Part shown: positions 23,903-35,690 of the stretch, piece after piece
Layout of the letters: each line of letters opens with the position of its first letter
Position numbering within the stretch: position 1 is the stretch's first letter
Assembly: GCA_004369085.1 (NCBI GenBank)
Contig: ML210240.1
Span: forward strand, 43,086 to 107,085
Direction: 5' to 3'
Length of the DNA stretch: 64,000 nucleotides
Origin: Coprinopsis marcescibilis
Lineage: Eukaryota; Basidiomycota; Agaricomycetes; Agaricales; Psathyrellaceae
Made by a program: the position numbers and the translations under genes
Notes under the pieces: model-generated
Told to the model about the DNA's origin: nothing
The model's input: only the letters and a program-made list of their open reading frames with translations
Databases searched by the model: none

Positions 23903-24196
23903 TAAGCGCGCTCACAAGCGCTTGCACCAAGAGACGAAGATGTCATAATTTATGATGAGTATCTAGCCTGTGATGGAACCACCTATACCATATTATTGTG
24001 ATGCAACGCACTCTCTGGTGCCCAACTGGGTATAACCGCTCCCTATCAACCTGAAGCGGAGAATTGGAGGGTTCGAAGAAGCTCGGGATTCGCAGTCGGC
24101 AAAGCCCGACGGCGACTCGAAGCTGCCAAGGGTCCGCGCGGCAGTCTTCCATAATCTTTCCTTCGTACCATTTCTATCGCAGCAGCAACGAACAAC

Positions 24197-26791
24197 ATGT
24201 CTGATAAAACTACAACCCATGGTCCTGTGAAGGCGGATCCAGGTGTGTTCTGATTTCTGTCCACGGCGGGCTGAGATTCTGACTCGAAACAAGACCTCGA
24301 ACGCGCCCGCATCGACGCTCGCATCGCTAAACTGGAAGTGAAAATTCACGACTTGGGCCTACTTAGGCTCTATACAAGTATGATTCACTTTAGTTATCTG
24401 TAGATATGACAGACCCACCTGACATCAAATGAAGGTACTGTGATTGATGGTGCCATCGCTGAACACCGGGAACAAATTCGAGAATTGAGGGCAGAAAGGA
24501 ACTTATATGCGGTTACTTCTCGACTACCGCCCGAAATCCTTGCTCGAATCTTCCTCTATGGCAAGGAACAAGTTTCGAATGTCGATTCTGCTGCTCCTGA
24601 ATGGTACAAGATCACTCATGTCTCGAGACTCTGGCGAGACGTTGCCATCGATTACGCCAAATTATGGACGAACATATATCTTACGCCATCGGCGTGGACA
24701 ACGATCATGCTGGAGCGATCAAAGCATGCCCCCCTCTCGCTGGATATCAAAGAACGAAGGTTATCTTCGTCCACAGGAGACCACGTTCACGATTTACTGG
24801 CCACGCAGGCGTTCCGATTTCGATCTGTTACGCTGACAGGATCTTCGGATAGTATCGTTACGTGGCTCAAACATTTTGGACAATCAGCACCGACACTCCA
24901 ACTATTAGTGGTCGTGAACGATAGCTACAATTCGGAGGGCGTACCAGCTTTTCCACCCTCCTTCCTTATCGGTGGATCTCAACTCCGAACCCTTGTGATG
25001 AAAGGGTGTCATTTACTTTGGACATTGCCATGCTTGAAAGGATTAACGACATTGGAGCTATCAACACCCAGAGGCAGACCGCTATTTCTGGCTCCTCTCG
25101 CTGAAATATTTCTGCAGGCTCTGGAGAACATGCCCCAAATCACCTCCCTAGCCCTAGACATTGATCTCCCCGACATGAGCGGTGTGTCTCCGCATCGCCC
25201 ACCAGTCTCCCTCCCGTTTCTCGAAATTCTCCGCCTCCAAGATACCATCCACACCATCCCCGGAGTTCTCAACCAGTTGCGGTTCCCGGCGTCGGCTTCC
25301 CTTTACTGTAAGCTTCCAGCCCATGGTTTATCGAGGAACCCAGCAGCTATGAAGATCCTTGGGGACGCACTCATGTCGGCCTTGTTTTCTTCTGGCCCCA
25401 TTTCTGAACCGCCAAGCGGAGCCACACGAGCAATTCAGTCACTGCAGGTCAGCTCATCCGATGGCTTTGACTTCACGCTTCAGGTTTGGCCTCAGTCCCA
25501 CCCTTTCATGAATATGCAAGCATACAAGAAGCCCCGCCTGAGCTTGATGCTCACACATTCGCACGACTCTGCCGACCCACTTCTCCAAATCGTTCCCCAT
25601 CTTCCACTAAAGCAACTCAAAACATTGGACTTGGAATACATTGTGGAGAGTCGCATGGCGTTTCAAGTTTTCGACCAAATACCATCTCAGCCTATCGCGA
25701 ATGTCTATGTTCATGATTCTGACAGCCTCGACTCACTGTGTGGTTTTCTGTATAATCCGGTCTTGGACACGACGCCTGCTCTCGTGGGAGCAGTAATACC
25801 TTTTCCCAACCTCGAATTTCTCAGCATTACCGCCGACTTCACCCTCTGTGCCTATTCGACCAACAGCGTCTTTTTCAGAATGCTTGCGCTACGGCAGCGA
25901 TACGAAAAGGAACTTCGACACCTGAAACTCCATCACTCAGCTGGCTTGAACAGGAGTGTGGTGGATCAATGGAGGAAGGTTGTGACGTTTGTCGATTGGG
26001 ATGGAAAGGAGGTAGGGGGTAGAGGTGATTGGTGGGATAACAACGAGGATAGTGACTCGGACGAAGAGTACGTCGCGGCTAGGGATAATAAAAGTAGCGA
26101 AGTTTACCAGCAAAGCGAGGTTGGCGAGTATTTGGAGGACTCGGACAGCGAGTTTGCCTGGACTTTGGGGATGTACGAGATCAACGAGGTCAGGGACGAG
26201 GATAGCGACGATGACCAGCAAAGTGAGGTTGGGGAGTATTTGGAGGACTCGGACAGCGAGGTTGTCTGGACTTCTGGGATATACGATATCAATGAGGTCA
26301 GGGCTGACGAGGGTAACGACATTTACCAGCAAAGCGAGGTTGGCGAAAGTTTGGAGGACTCGGACAGCGAGGTTGTCTGGACTTCGGGGATATACGAGAT
26401 CAATGAGGTCAGGGCTGACGAGGATAACGACGTTTACCAGCAAAGCGAGGTTGGCGAAAGTTTGGAGGACTCGGGCAGCGAGGTTGTCTGGACTTCGGGG
26501 ATATACGAGATCAACGAGGTCAGGGCTGACGAGGAGAACGACGTTTACCAGCAAAGCGATGTTGCCTGGACTTCGGAGACGTACGAGGTCAACGAGGTCC
26601 CCGGGGCCAATGAGGATAGCGGCGCCTACCAGCAGAGCGAAGTATGTCAGGATATCGAGGTTTGGGAAGCTTATGAGCACAACGAGGTTTACGAGGATAA
26701 CGGAGGCTCGGATTATGATTATGCCTACGACAGCTACGACGGCCACGACGAGGATGGCGGAGCCTCGACGGATTACGACGACTACGACTAG
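24197..26791 (+). CDS. F-box/LRR-like protein with acidic repeat tail
   Basis: Exons 24197-24242, 24294-24377 and 24435-26791 give about 828 aa. The N-terminus has a coiled coil (LERARIDARIAKLEVKI) followed by the F-box-like SRLPPEILARIFLY and the family segment WYKITHVSRLWRDVAIDYAK. Irregular leucine-rich stretches and a VDQWRKVVTFVDWDGKEV end block follow. After that comes a ~255-aa acidic tail built on ~36-37-aa tandem units (EVGE.LEDSDSEVVWTSG). F-box proteins are usually SCF ubiquitin-ligase adaptors; the substrate is unknown. The paralogues at 22718, 33346 and 35691 lack this tail. Confidence 0.8.
26108..26590 (+). repeat. Coding tandem repeat, ~108-111 bp unit
   Basis: About four units lie in frame in the F-box gene, each starting with cagcaaagcgaggttgg and coding QQSEVGE.LEDSDSE..WT. 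Units differ by a few substitutions and length is a multiple of three. A shorter degenerate unit follows. The composition is Glu/Asp/Ser rich, so the protein tail should be strongly negative. Confidence 0.85.
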
Positions 26792-27884
26792 GACATGTTT
26801 ACTTGCGATTCCATTGTAATTATCGATACACAATCATCGTCATTCACAATCCTCGCAAAAGTAACTTAGTAGTGCCAAGCCATTATCGAGCCAAAGTGGA
26901 ACTTTTTTCTGGCTCCCGGCGCTGCTTTGACTACATTCAAACGTATTGATAGTTGAATATTGAACCTCACGGCTCTACTTTACTCGTATCGTAGCGCATA
27001 CGAACAGGGCTTCATGCATCTCAAGCCTTTATCAACAAACCTCGCCCAACCACTGGTGTTTGGCTCTTTACTCTCCGGCACGGCCGGACGGTATTGGGTA
27101 CTCCAGATAGCTGTTAGGCGCTTGTGTCTTTAGAGATATTATCGTCGACCGTCCAGCCTCAGCGTTAACACTCAGAGTCTAGAGAGCTTCAGATTTTCCA
27201 GATTCGGCAAACACCGAACCTTACCAATCAAAGTGACTTGGCGCAGTGAACTCAAATTCATTCTCATTTCTCCTTCAAATACACGCTTATGCTCGACTCG
27301 GAGATGGTCGCAAAGTAGAGTCACAAACACCTTCATACTCAATTGGGCGCCTATCGTCAGAATATTTCTGTTCAGCCTGACTCCAGGGGGCCCCTATCGC
27401 TAATCTGGAAGCCAATGGTCATGCCTCAAGCCCCAAGATTTTTTCGCGAATTTGTTCTTTTATCCGGTGGGTGCCTTGCATTTACTGATACCTGCGGGAG
27501 GTGGATGAATACACGGATGGCAACAAGCCTAAGAACCTAGAGGATTCTGTCAGCGACTTACCCGCTGGGGTGATACTTGATCCAGACAAGAAATTACGAC
27601 TTCCGTTCCATCATCGAACCCAGTCACCTTGAAGGTTATGGTCGCACTATCAACGTTCAAAATTCCATCAGTTTATACATTCAACAACAGATATAGATAT
27701 CAATAACTATAAAATAAAAAGAGCTACAAAATGGTATCTTTTGTTCAGTATCCAAGGGAAATATACACCAGTTAATCAATCTCGTCGCGCTCGCGCTGCC
27801 GATGTGCTCTAGGCTCAAAAAGAGCAAGTCCGCAAATTCCAACTTACAAATACACCGACGTGAAGTATACGTATACATCCAGCT
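26792..27884. other. Intergenic, possible F-box remnants
   Basis: About 1.1 kb without an intact gene. A short stretch near 26997-27030 (gaacagggcttcatgcatct) resembles the LRR..GLMHLK block of the neighbouring F-box genes but is too short and interrupted to call. Nothing else recognised. Confidence 0.3.
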
Positions 27885-30718
27885 TCACATCATCAAAACT
27901 TCCATGCTTTTTATCCTTCCATGATTTCCCCTCTGCAGAAGCAAAACCAAAACATCACCAGTCCATCAGTGGTGAAAAGAGCAATGATAGGAATGCATGT
28001 ACGTACCTTGAGCAACAGCAACCTACAATCATCCATCATCACGTCCGTAACATCAAACGTCTCGTCCGTTACGGTCTCTACATACGGCAAGGAGCTCATG
28101 ATATCCTCCTTGAACACTCCATTCACACACACCCTCGATGCCTCCCTGACAACCTTGGGTGTCCGCCACACTCCGCGGCACTTGCCCTTCCCATGAAGCA
28201 CCGGGTGCGAAAGCGCCTCTGACCGTGCGGCACGCGTCAATGCATACGGGCTGAAATCGCGCATACGCAGGAACCGTTTCTCGCGTCTGGAGGCGTCGTC
28301 GTCGGGTTGCGGCACATGAAATGGATTGTGTGGTTGAATTGCAGGAGGTCCTTGCGCCTGATTCTGAGGCTGCGGTTGTGCTTGTGGCTGATGGGGCTGA
28401 GAAGAAGATGAGGAGGAGGATGAAGCACCGTGACTTGGGCTTGAAGAATGCGAACTTGACGCTTCAAACTCATCCACACCCTCCACGTCCACGTCCACAT
28501 CCACATCCACATCCAAATCCACATCCACCCCCACATCCACCTTCACGCCTGCATCAGCATCAGCATGCACATGTATTTCCCCACTTCCGCTACTTCTATG
28601 CCCACGCGGCTGAACCTCATCTTCCACATCCTCCATACCCTCCGTACTCTGACTTTCACGGTCATCCCCCCTCCTGCTACTCGGTGGCCATTCGTGAATC
28701 GCAAAATTCCTCTCCTCCGCCATCCTCGTTGTCTCCACACTCTCCACCGCTCTCATCCCATATATCGCATGCTGCCAATCCGTGCTCAGCGACTCTTCGA
28801 ACCATCGTGTGTTGCTCGGGCCCCAAATGTCCCAGGCGACGGGCTCGCAGAGTGCGGGGTCGATGGTCCCGTCGCCTGGTTGACCGGGGGTGAAGGTCTG
28901 GATGGAGTCGAGGAGGCTGGCGGGGATCGGGACGATGTTGGGGTGTTGTGGTTGGGACTGCGACTGCGATTGGGGTTGCAACAAGGATGAGGATGAGAGA
29001 AATGGGCTGGACTGAGGTGACAGTGTAGAGTCCTGCTGCTCTTGTGGAGTAGGAGTGGAGGCTGATGATGAAGACGATGAAGAGGAGGAGGAGGAAGGAG
29101 AGGAGGGAGACAAAGAGGGTAAAACTGTTGCAGAAACCGACGGCAAATTGGAAATAGTCAGATCAATCGGCGCAAGTTCTGGCCTGGTATGGGGCGGAAA
29201 CGCGGATATACGCGCCATCTCCTCCTTGAAAATAGATGAATGGAAGTATGGTGTCGTTGGATCGTCGTCCAAACGACTTGTAGGGTCGAACCAGTTGAAC
29301 GGGGGATTGAGCAACGTGTCGATCTTGACGAAAAAGACAAAGGAGGAGACAGCTTGGAGGACTGGATCTTGTGGGTTGAACACGTAGAGACAGCAAGCGT
29401 GCACGCGTTCTTTGGGATCGGGATAGTGGATTTGTTGGTGTCCGTTGAGAAAGTTATCCATGTTGTTCTGCTCATGTGCCGACGGGACGTAACCGGGCGT
29501 GGGGTTACTGCTGAGAGAAATGTACCAATACGTGTAACCGTGGTTGAGAGGGGGAAATGCGTATGCATATCGCATGATCGGCTCAGAGCACCGTAGTTTG
29601 GGGTCTAAAAAGTCGTAGACCTCGAACCTCCCGCTCGGACGCACGATAAGGCAAACTTCATGCGTAAGGAAAGTGAAATCATCGATTCCGTTGGTTCGGG
29701 GCATTTTGCACTAGAACGGGTCAGTCCATTGTTGTTACCGGAACCAGTAGGGAAACACACCGAGTTTGATGGGCCGTGCTCCCAATTCCATATCTCGAGG
29801 TATCCACCAGAGTTATCAAACACTTCTTTGATAAGAAGGGCGACGAGATCGCCGCATACTTGGACGCGCACAGCCGTGACTACTTCGACGGGTTGCGGGT
29901 GATTACTGGGTTTCAATAGGCAGGGAAAAATGGATCGGGGTGCCTTGGGATGCGGCTGATTTGTTTTGATAGATCGGACGTGCAAGTCATAAAAGTAAGG
30001 AGAGCTAAAGGACGGTGGGATTGGCTTAAATTCAGGTGGACTTCAGTGAGCGCAACTCACTCTAGAGGGGCTACAACAACCAGGACGAGTAAATCTTGTA
30101 CTGGGTCCATTGTGAAGTCGATGATGTTATATTCGGGCATAATGTGGACCCAAGATTGCAGCTCTGAGAGCATAGCCCCATCCTTCTCCCTGGAAGGAAT
30201 GCCCAAGGACGGTAGTTCCAAAAAAGAGATTGACGCAGTTACGCGGTTCGCGCCCTCCTTTCCGTTTGCATATACTCCGCCAACGAATTCGTATAACGAG
30301 CCAGTTGGTGGCAGATCGACTGAACACCGGTGCCTCCAATTCAGCATCCTCCAATTCCGTTCTCTGTCTTTCAGCATTGCCAGACGACTGGCATATGTGC
30401 TATGGTCGGACTGCGGGACGACGGTGACCATCCGGTGCTTGTACAGCTCGATTGTGTATGAAAGGCGTGATGTCTCGACAATAAGCTTCCGGAACACTTT
30501 GCAGACCTTAAAGGCGGCATATCAGGATGGATAAAGCTGTTGACGAGGTAGAAATCGTAACGCACCAGCTGGCATCGCAGCAGGTCGATGCAGCCAAGAT
30601 AGCTGAGAATGTTACAAATAAGCTCTGTTGGCAAGCTGGGTATGGTATCTGTCTGACCACTGCGATTGAGGCGAACCATCATGTAGTCGTGGAAGTCGGT
30701 AGCCAGGGTGGTCTTCAT
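27885..30718 (-). CDS. F-box protein with Ser-rich and Asp/Val low-complexity regions
   Basis: Five exons (30566-30718, 30061-30506, 29761-30004, 28007-29710, 27885-27932) join to about 864 aa. The N-terminus has a clear F-box SLPTELICNILSYLGCIDLL..CKVF. Family segments follow: YTIELYKHRMV, RRHCSV-type WRHRCSVDLP, FTMDPVQDLLVLV and GGYLEIWNWEHG. The FTFLTHEVCLI block precedes a long low-complexity region with poly-Ser, Gln/Pro runs and a (Val-Asp)n stretch around 28,470-28,560. The C-terminal block HPVLHGKGKCRGVWRTP ends the protein. This is a different F-box subfamily from the LRR-like neighbours. Target unknown. Confidence 0.8.
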
Positions 30719-30960
30719 CGTCGGCGCAAGTCGTCTACAGCCGTCAGAGATTATCGCAAAACAGAAAGAGAGATAACAAAAGAAATTCAATGGGTATAGG
30801 AAATAAAGGGGGACGGAGTGATGCTGGGAGGTGAGTGTGGGTGCAATGAGAAACCGGCGACAATACTGGTGGCGACACAGATTTAGCGCCAAGCGAGGCA
30901 CGTGAACCGTTGTCCTTGACCCGGCCACCATCCCTCCCATATCCCTACCGTCACCACAGC
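30719..30960. promoter_or_regulatory. Divergent promoter, F-box / golgin
   Basis: The 242 bp separate the start codons of the minus-strand F-box gene and the plus-strand golgin gene, so both promoters must be here. No TATA box stands out. Confidence 0.4.
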
Positions 30961-32721
30961 ATGTCCACTAATGGCTCTCATTCTCGGAACAGTTCCGTAT
31001 CGAGCTCATCGGCTACCCAGGATGCAAAATCGACCCCAAAGGACCTGAATGGACATGCAGATGGTGACGAAGAGGATGCAGTGCAGCGTCTGCAACGGGA
31101 GCTCGAAAAGACGAGGGAGGAGAAAGATGCTCTGGCAACCCAGTACAACAATCTGCTCGCAAAGCTGACCGACATGCGCACCAGGCTGGGGAACAAGCTG
31201 AAGCAGGATGCTGTATGTGCGCTTGACCATTTCTTACCACGTCGAACAACAACACCAATGTTTTACTGTTCCTAGGAAGAGCTGGATCGCCGAGAACAAG
31301 TCATTCAGACTTTGACAGCACAGAATGACGACCTTTCTGCAACTGTAGAGACACTCAAGGAGGAGCTCATTGCGTCACATGAAGAGTCTGAGCGTGCAGC
31401 AAAAGAACTCGATACCCTCCGAACCCGCGCACTGCATGACAATGCTCAAGAAAGCCTCGTACGCGAGAGAGAACTGCGAGAGACTCAACTAGAGCTAGAG
31501 AAATGCAAGATGGAGCGAGACGAGTGGGAGCGGATGGCCCTGCAAGAAAGGGCTATTGCAGAGGACGAGAGGACAACCACGGATGGCCTAAAAAGGGATC
31601 TGGAGCTCGAGAGGGAGGTACGGGAGAGGGAGATGGCGTTGTTGGATGCTGAACGGGAAAAGGCAGACAATCTACAGTCTGTGCTGCTTGACTTCCAGAC
31701 AGGTGGGTGGATCTGGAACTTCTACTTCCATTCTTTCTGACATTGTGTGCAGCAAAAGATCATGAACTGCGACAAGCAGTCAAGGACTATGAGTCCCAAC
31801 TGACGCAAATTACCCTATCACTAGCAGAGTACAAACACCGTGCCCATACAGCAGAGGTCGGCACATTCACTTCCCAATGCATATTCTAGACTGATCCAAT
31901 CCATCGCAGCTCAAGCTAGAGGGAAACGATACTACCATCAACCGCACACAGGAGCTCGAAAAGGAGGTCAAGGAGAAGAACCTACTAATCGGAAAGCTGC
32001 GCCACGAAAGTATGCATTTAACCGACCATCCACTAATCACATCGTCTAACAACTAGCCTTCTAATAGCCGTCATCATCAATGAGCATCTTGTCGAAGCCC
32101 TCCGACGTCTACGCAAAAACAGCACCGAAACTAACGTCGACAGACGTCTTGTAACCAATGTTGTTCTCTCCTTCCTCAACACGCCCCGCGCCGATAGTAA
32201 ACGCTTCGAGATGCTCAACCTCCTCTCCTCAATCCTTTCATGGTCAGATCAAGAACGGGAAAGAGCAGGTCTGCAGCGATCAAGTAACGCTAGTATTCCT
32301 GGCTTCGGCGGGGCCACTTCCCCGCCAGTTTCTGGCCGGTTCTGGGGACGATCGTTGAGCAGCGCGTCACACTCTCCCTCGTCGAAGTCTATGGAGTTGG
32401 AGAAGAGTGATGAAACCGAGGTACGTTTCTACGATACCTCTATCGCATGGATATGAACTGATCGTTGTCATTTAGTCGTTCTCTCGATTGTGGGTTGAAT
32501 TCCTCTTAACAGAAGCCAACAGCGGAGAGAACAATACATTGCCACCACCGAAAAGCAACAATTCCCTGCCTAGCAGCCCAATAGGTGGTACACATCAACT
32601 GCCGTCTACTGCAAAGCCTACAAGTATGAGACGATTGGCCTCGGCTGGTGCGAGCTCGCCGAATCTTACCATGCCGTCGACTTGGAAAGGGAAGGAAAAG
32701 GAGGTGATACCTGAGACATAA
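30961..32721 (+). CDS. RUD3: Golgin with GRAB domain (RUD3/GMAP-210 type)
   Basis: Six exons (30961-31212, 31276-31702, 31753-31856, 31910-32009, 32068-32420, 32476-32721) give about 493 aa. A Ser-rich N-terminus is followed by about 270 aa of coiled coil (LQRELEKTREEKDALATQY; ELREAQLELEKCK-like heptads). The GRAB-type block VDRRLVTNVVLSFLNTPRAD and KRFEMLNLLSSILSWSD then fits the Arf-GTPase-binding domain of Rud3p and GMAP-210. A Ser/Pro-rich C-terminus ends the protein. Golgins of this type sit on the cis-Golgi and tether vesicles. Family assignment is from the GRAB signature plus coiled coil. Confidence 0.85.
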
Positions 32722-33345
32722 TGGCCGCGGAGGTTGATGCCTGCTTGCAGGGGTTGGTGGATGGATGGATGCAGATACGTCGCCTTGATGCTTTCTCTCG
32801 ACCTTTCTTTCCCTCCTCTTCGTTAGTTCTTTTCCCCCCTTGTTCCGGCCCTCCATCGTCCTTGGTCAGCCGTTATTATCGTTCGCGATGGCCGTGTACG
32901 GTGCCTGCGGGAGGGGGTACCCACTTGACCGTGACTGCAGAGAGAAACCCTCACTCGGACATTTATTCTAAGCATACGTTATGCCATGGGTTCTCAGCTT
33001 TAATACAATACCACTCTCACTCACTCATTCAATATTCAAGTTGATATCGCATACCTCTATATCCAATTGTATATTATATTATCTTCGTTCCATTTCGTCG
33101 CCTAGTACGATATGCCGGACCAATCGAGAACCGTGCTTGGCATTGCTCCTGAGAACCAGCATCTTCAACTTTGCTCGTTCTACATAGGAAGTATTTTCTC
33201 AGCTGCACATTAAGAGTCTTGCAGCCGGCTTTCTGTATCAACTTGTCGTTTTAATTGACGGTGCGGTCGTCAGGAAATATTAGTGGACCTGGTGCAGGCT
33301 TACAGACTCCTCGAGTAATTGAAAGATGTGGTGGCTGGCAATAAG
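32722..33345. other. Convergent intergenic region
   Basis: Lies between the 3' ends of the golgin gene and a minus-strand F-box gene and should hold both 3' UTRs. AT-rich around 33000-33110. No gene recognised. Confidence 0.4.
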
Positions 33346-35051
33346 TTAGAGGCACATAAGCGTACAAGACCCCGACATTGTGTGCTCGGAATATGCGCTG
33401 CAAATATCGCACTCTAATCCTTCTTGACTAGAAACATAGAATACTTCCTGCCCATCCCAGTCAACAGTTGGTACAACTCGTCTAATAGCCTCCACATCGC
33501 GGAGAAGCAAATTCGACCAACCCCTCAAATGAAGACATGAAAGCTCCTGTCCATGCTTTCGACGAAGCTGAAGAACTTCAAGAAATCCATCGTCGCTGTT
33601 GGCCGTGGGTTCGCGGTGGTTGTGGTTCACGTCGACTAGACAGAGCTTGTTAAGGCTGGGGAAATAGGTGACAGGTTGTAAATTATCTGTGAGCTGGGCT
33701 TGAATGGCCAAACTTGGGTCATTGCGTAAGAGGCTTGTGAGCAGATTGAGGGTAGTAGCGCCGCAAATGGACATGGCCCCCAGCTTTGGGAAACTGGCTA
33801 GCATCATGAGACAATCCATATCCAAAATTTCATCTACAACCCGCACGCTCTCAGCCGTCTCTACTAGCCCCATCTCAAAGAAGAGCCTTTGCGTGATACC
33901 GACGTGCATTAAGGGTGACGGGGCTAACTGCAAAGCCAGAAGTGGAGGTGGAAGGTCATCCGGTGATTCGAACGAGACAAGCTCGGTCCATGCCTCAAAG
34001 GATAGGAGCATATTATCTTGGACTTGAATGGATTTTATGGGTTTGGCGCCTGTTTTCGAAGTGGATGTTGGGTTGGAGAGCCATGCTGAGGCAAGTGCCC
34101 GGCCCAAGTCGACAGCGTTCAATAATAGTTCCGACCTGTTTGTCGAATCAGTTCCCAACATATGAAGGTCTAGGGACGCCGACGTATGGATCGCTACGTG
34201 TTTGAGAAAACCTATGCAGGCTTCTATCTTGCAGCTCAGCCTCAGTGTTTGAAGTGACGAGAGGCAAACGGGGATGTCAACGGCGGATATTCCACACAAG
34301 ATGGGAGTTCCATAGAGAGGTCCAATTTAATAAGCTCAGGCATTTTGCCTAAAGCTTGGAGGAAAGCTTTTGGGGTGGGGGTGTGGGCGGAGGTATGGAA
34401 GGGGGAGCTGGGATGCGCCCCCACTGTCAAAGACGTTATTCCATGCAGGAGAGGCGCTCCCCATATATTTATATGACACGTAGTGAACTTCAGCTTTCGG
34501 AGACGTGGTGTGCCCCCTTCCACAAATACTTCCGAAAGGTCCCATTTTTCCTGACTTCGAATCGGACAGCTGATTGATAACGCCTCCAGCATCGGTGCAG
34601 CGACAGGGATAGACTCGAATCGTTTTTTCAGGATCTCTGGTGCTCCCGTGAGAGTGAGCGACCTGACTCGGGGGAATTCTGTCGCCAAGATCTTCCATAA
34701 TGGTAAAGGATGCTCTTGCGCGATTGTGAGAGAAATGGGTGCTTTTTTTGAGCGACTCAGTAAGAGAGACGCTGCAGAGGATCCACAGTCGATAGTCGAC
34801 CACAGCTGAGGACAGTTGAGTGCGACGGCTCTCCAATATCGAGAGACATGAGAGATCTTGTAGACTGTTGGTACGCCAGAGTAGTGTTGGCCGGGGTTGT
34901 TTTTCTGATGGTAGAGGAAAACTCGACCGAGGAGCTCTGGTGGTAGCTTGGACGTGACGGAGAGTGTGTTTCTTTCAAATCGCAGGTCTTGTATTTGGGC
35001 CTCTAAAACGGCAATGCGTGCATCGATTCGAGTGCGCTCTTGGTCTTCCAT
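33346..35051 (-). pseudogene. F-box/LRR-like gene with a frameshift
   Basis: The 5' part starts at MEDQERTRIDARIA (35051) with coiled coil and F-box SKLPPELLGRVFLY. It runs in one frame to LSMELPSCVEYPP, then hits a stop at 34242. The expected continuation (IPVCLSSLQTLRLSCKIE onward to the VVPTVDWDGQEVFY end block) is in another frame, open from 34299 to 33346. The two frames overlap by about 58 bp and match opposite halves of the same paralogue. No GT..AG intron fits without removing conserved sequence. A single-base indel around 34255-34300 explains it: a recent pseudogene or an assembly error. Confidence 0.75.
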
Positions 35052-35096
35052 CGATTGGGATTCTAGACTTGAGTTACATCGAAGTTGTGGACGCAA

Positions 35097-35690
35097 ATAT
35101 GGTGCATCTTGCCTAAATGAGAGGGCTGAATCTGATATTAAGCCTCGGTACGATGTCCTCTGGCGATGATGAGGTGACGAACGTCAGCAGCTAGTTACTA
35201 CCAGGGCCGTGCATCGCTTGAACTTTGTCCGTTCCGGGACTGTTTAGACCCTGTTTGGACTCAGGTTCTTTTCTGTTATTTCCTACCGTCAAAACTGGAC
35301 ACCAAACCTGCGCCAAGTATTTGCCTTGGTCTTAAGAACTTAGAGAAGTTATAGGTATGTGTCTTAATATTGTGCAACTTGTAAAAGTTGGAATTGACAT
35401 CCTCACGTGGCATCACACGTCGTTGGTCCTTGGAATCTGGATTCACGATCCTCTCAGACATCGTCGAATTTTGACGACACATGTTCTAGATACACGATGC
35501 TTCACGCACACAAGCAAATCAAGTGAGTGCAAGCTTTACCTTTACAAGACCCAAAACATCTCTAACTATCAGGAGTAATCGCAAACTTGAATCAACCAGA
35601 TTCCTGCAGCAAGTCACACAAATCGATACTCAGATTGTTGAGCTGGAAGTACATATTCGGGGGCTCAAACTCAAGAGAAATCACCCTTAA
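35097..35690. other. Upstream region with partial copy of an F-box N-terminus
   Basis: At about 35633-35682 the sequence (gagctggaagtacatattcg...) repeats, at roughly 80% identity, the coiled-coil codons at 35820-35866 of the downstream F-box gene. It reads VELEVHIRGLKLKRN and then meets a stop just before the ATG at 35691. It is a local duplication of the gene's 5' coding part. The rest looks non-coding. Confidence 0.6.

Noticed and set aside
25937..26833. Minus-strand open frame of about 298 codons
   Set aside because: It is the antisense shadow of the acidic tandem repeats of the plus-strand F-box gene.
26980..27060. Possible F-box gene remnant (GFMHLK-like)
   Set aside because: Similarity is only a few codons and the frame is broken; noted but not called.
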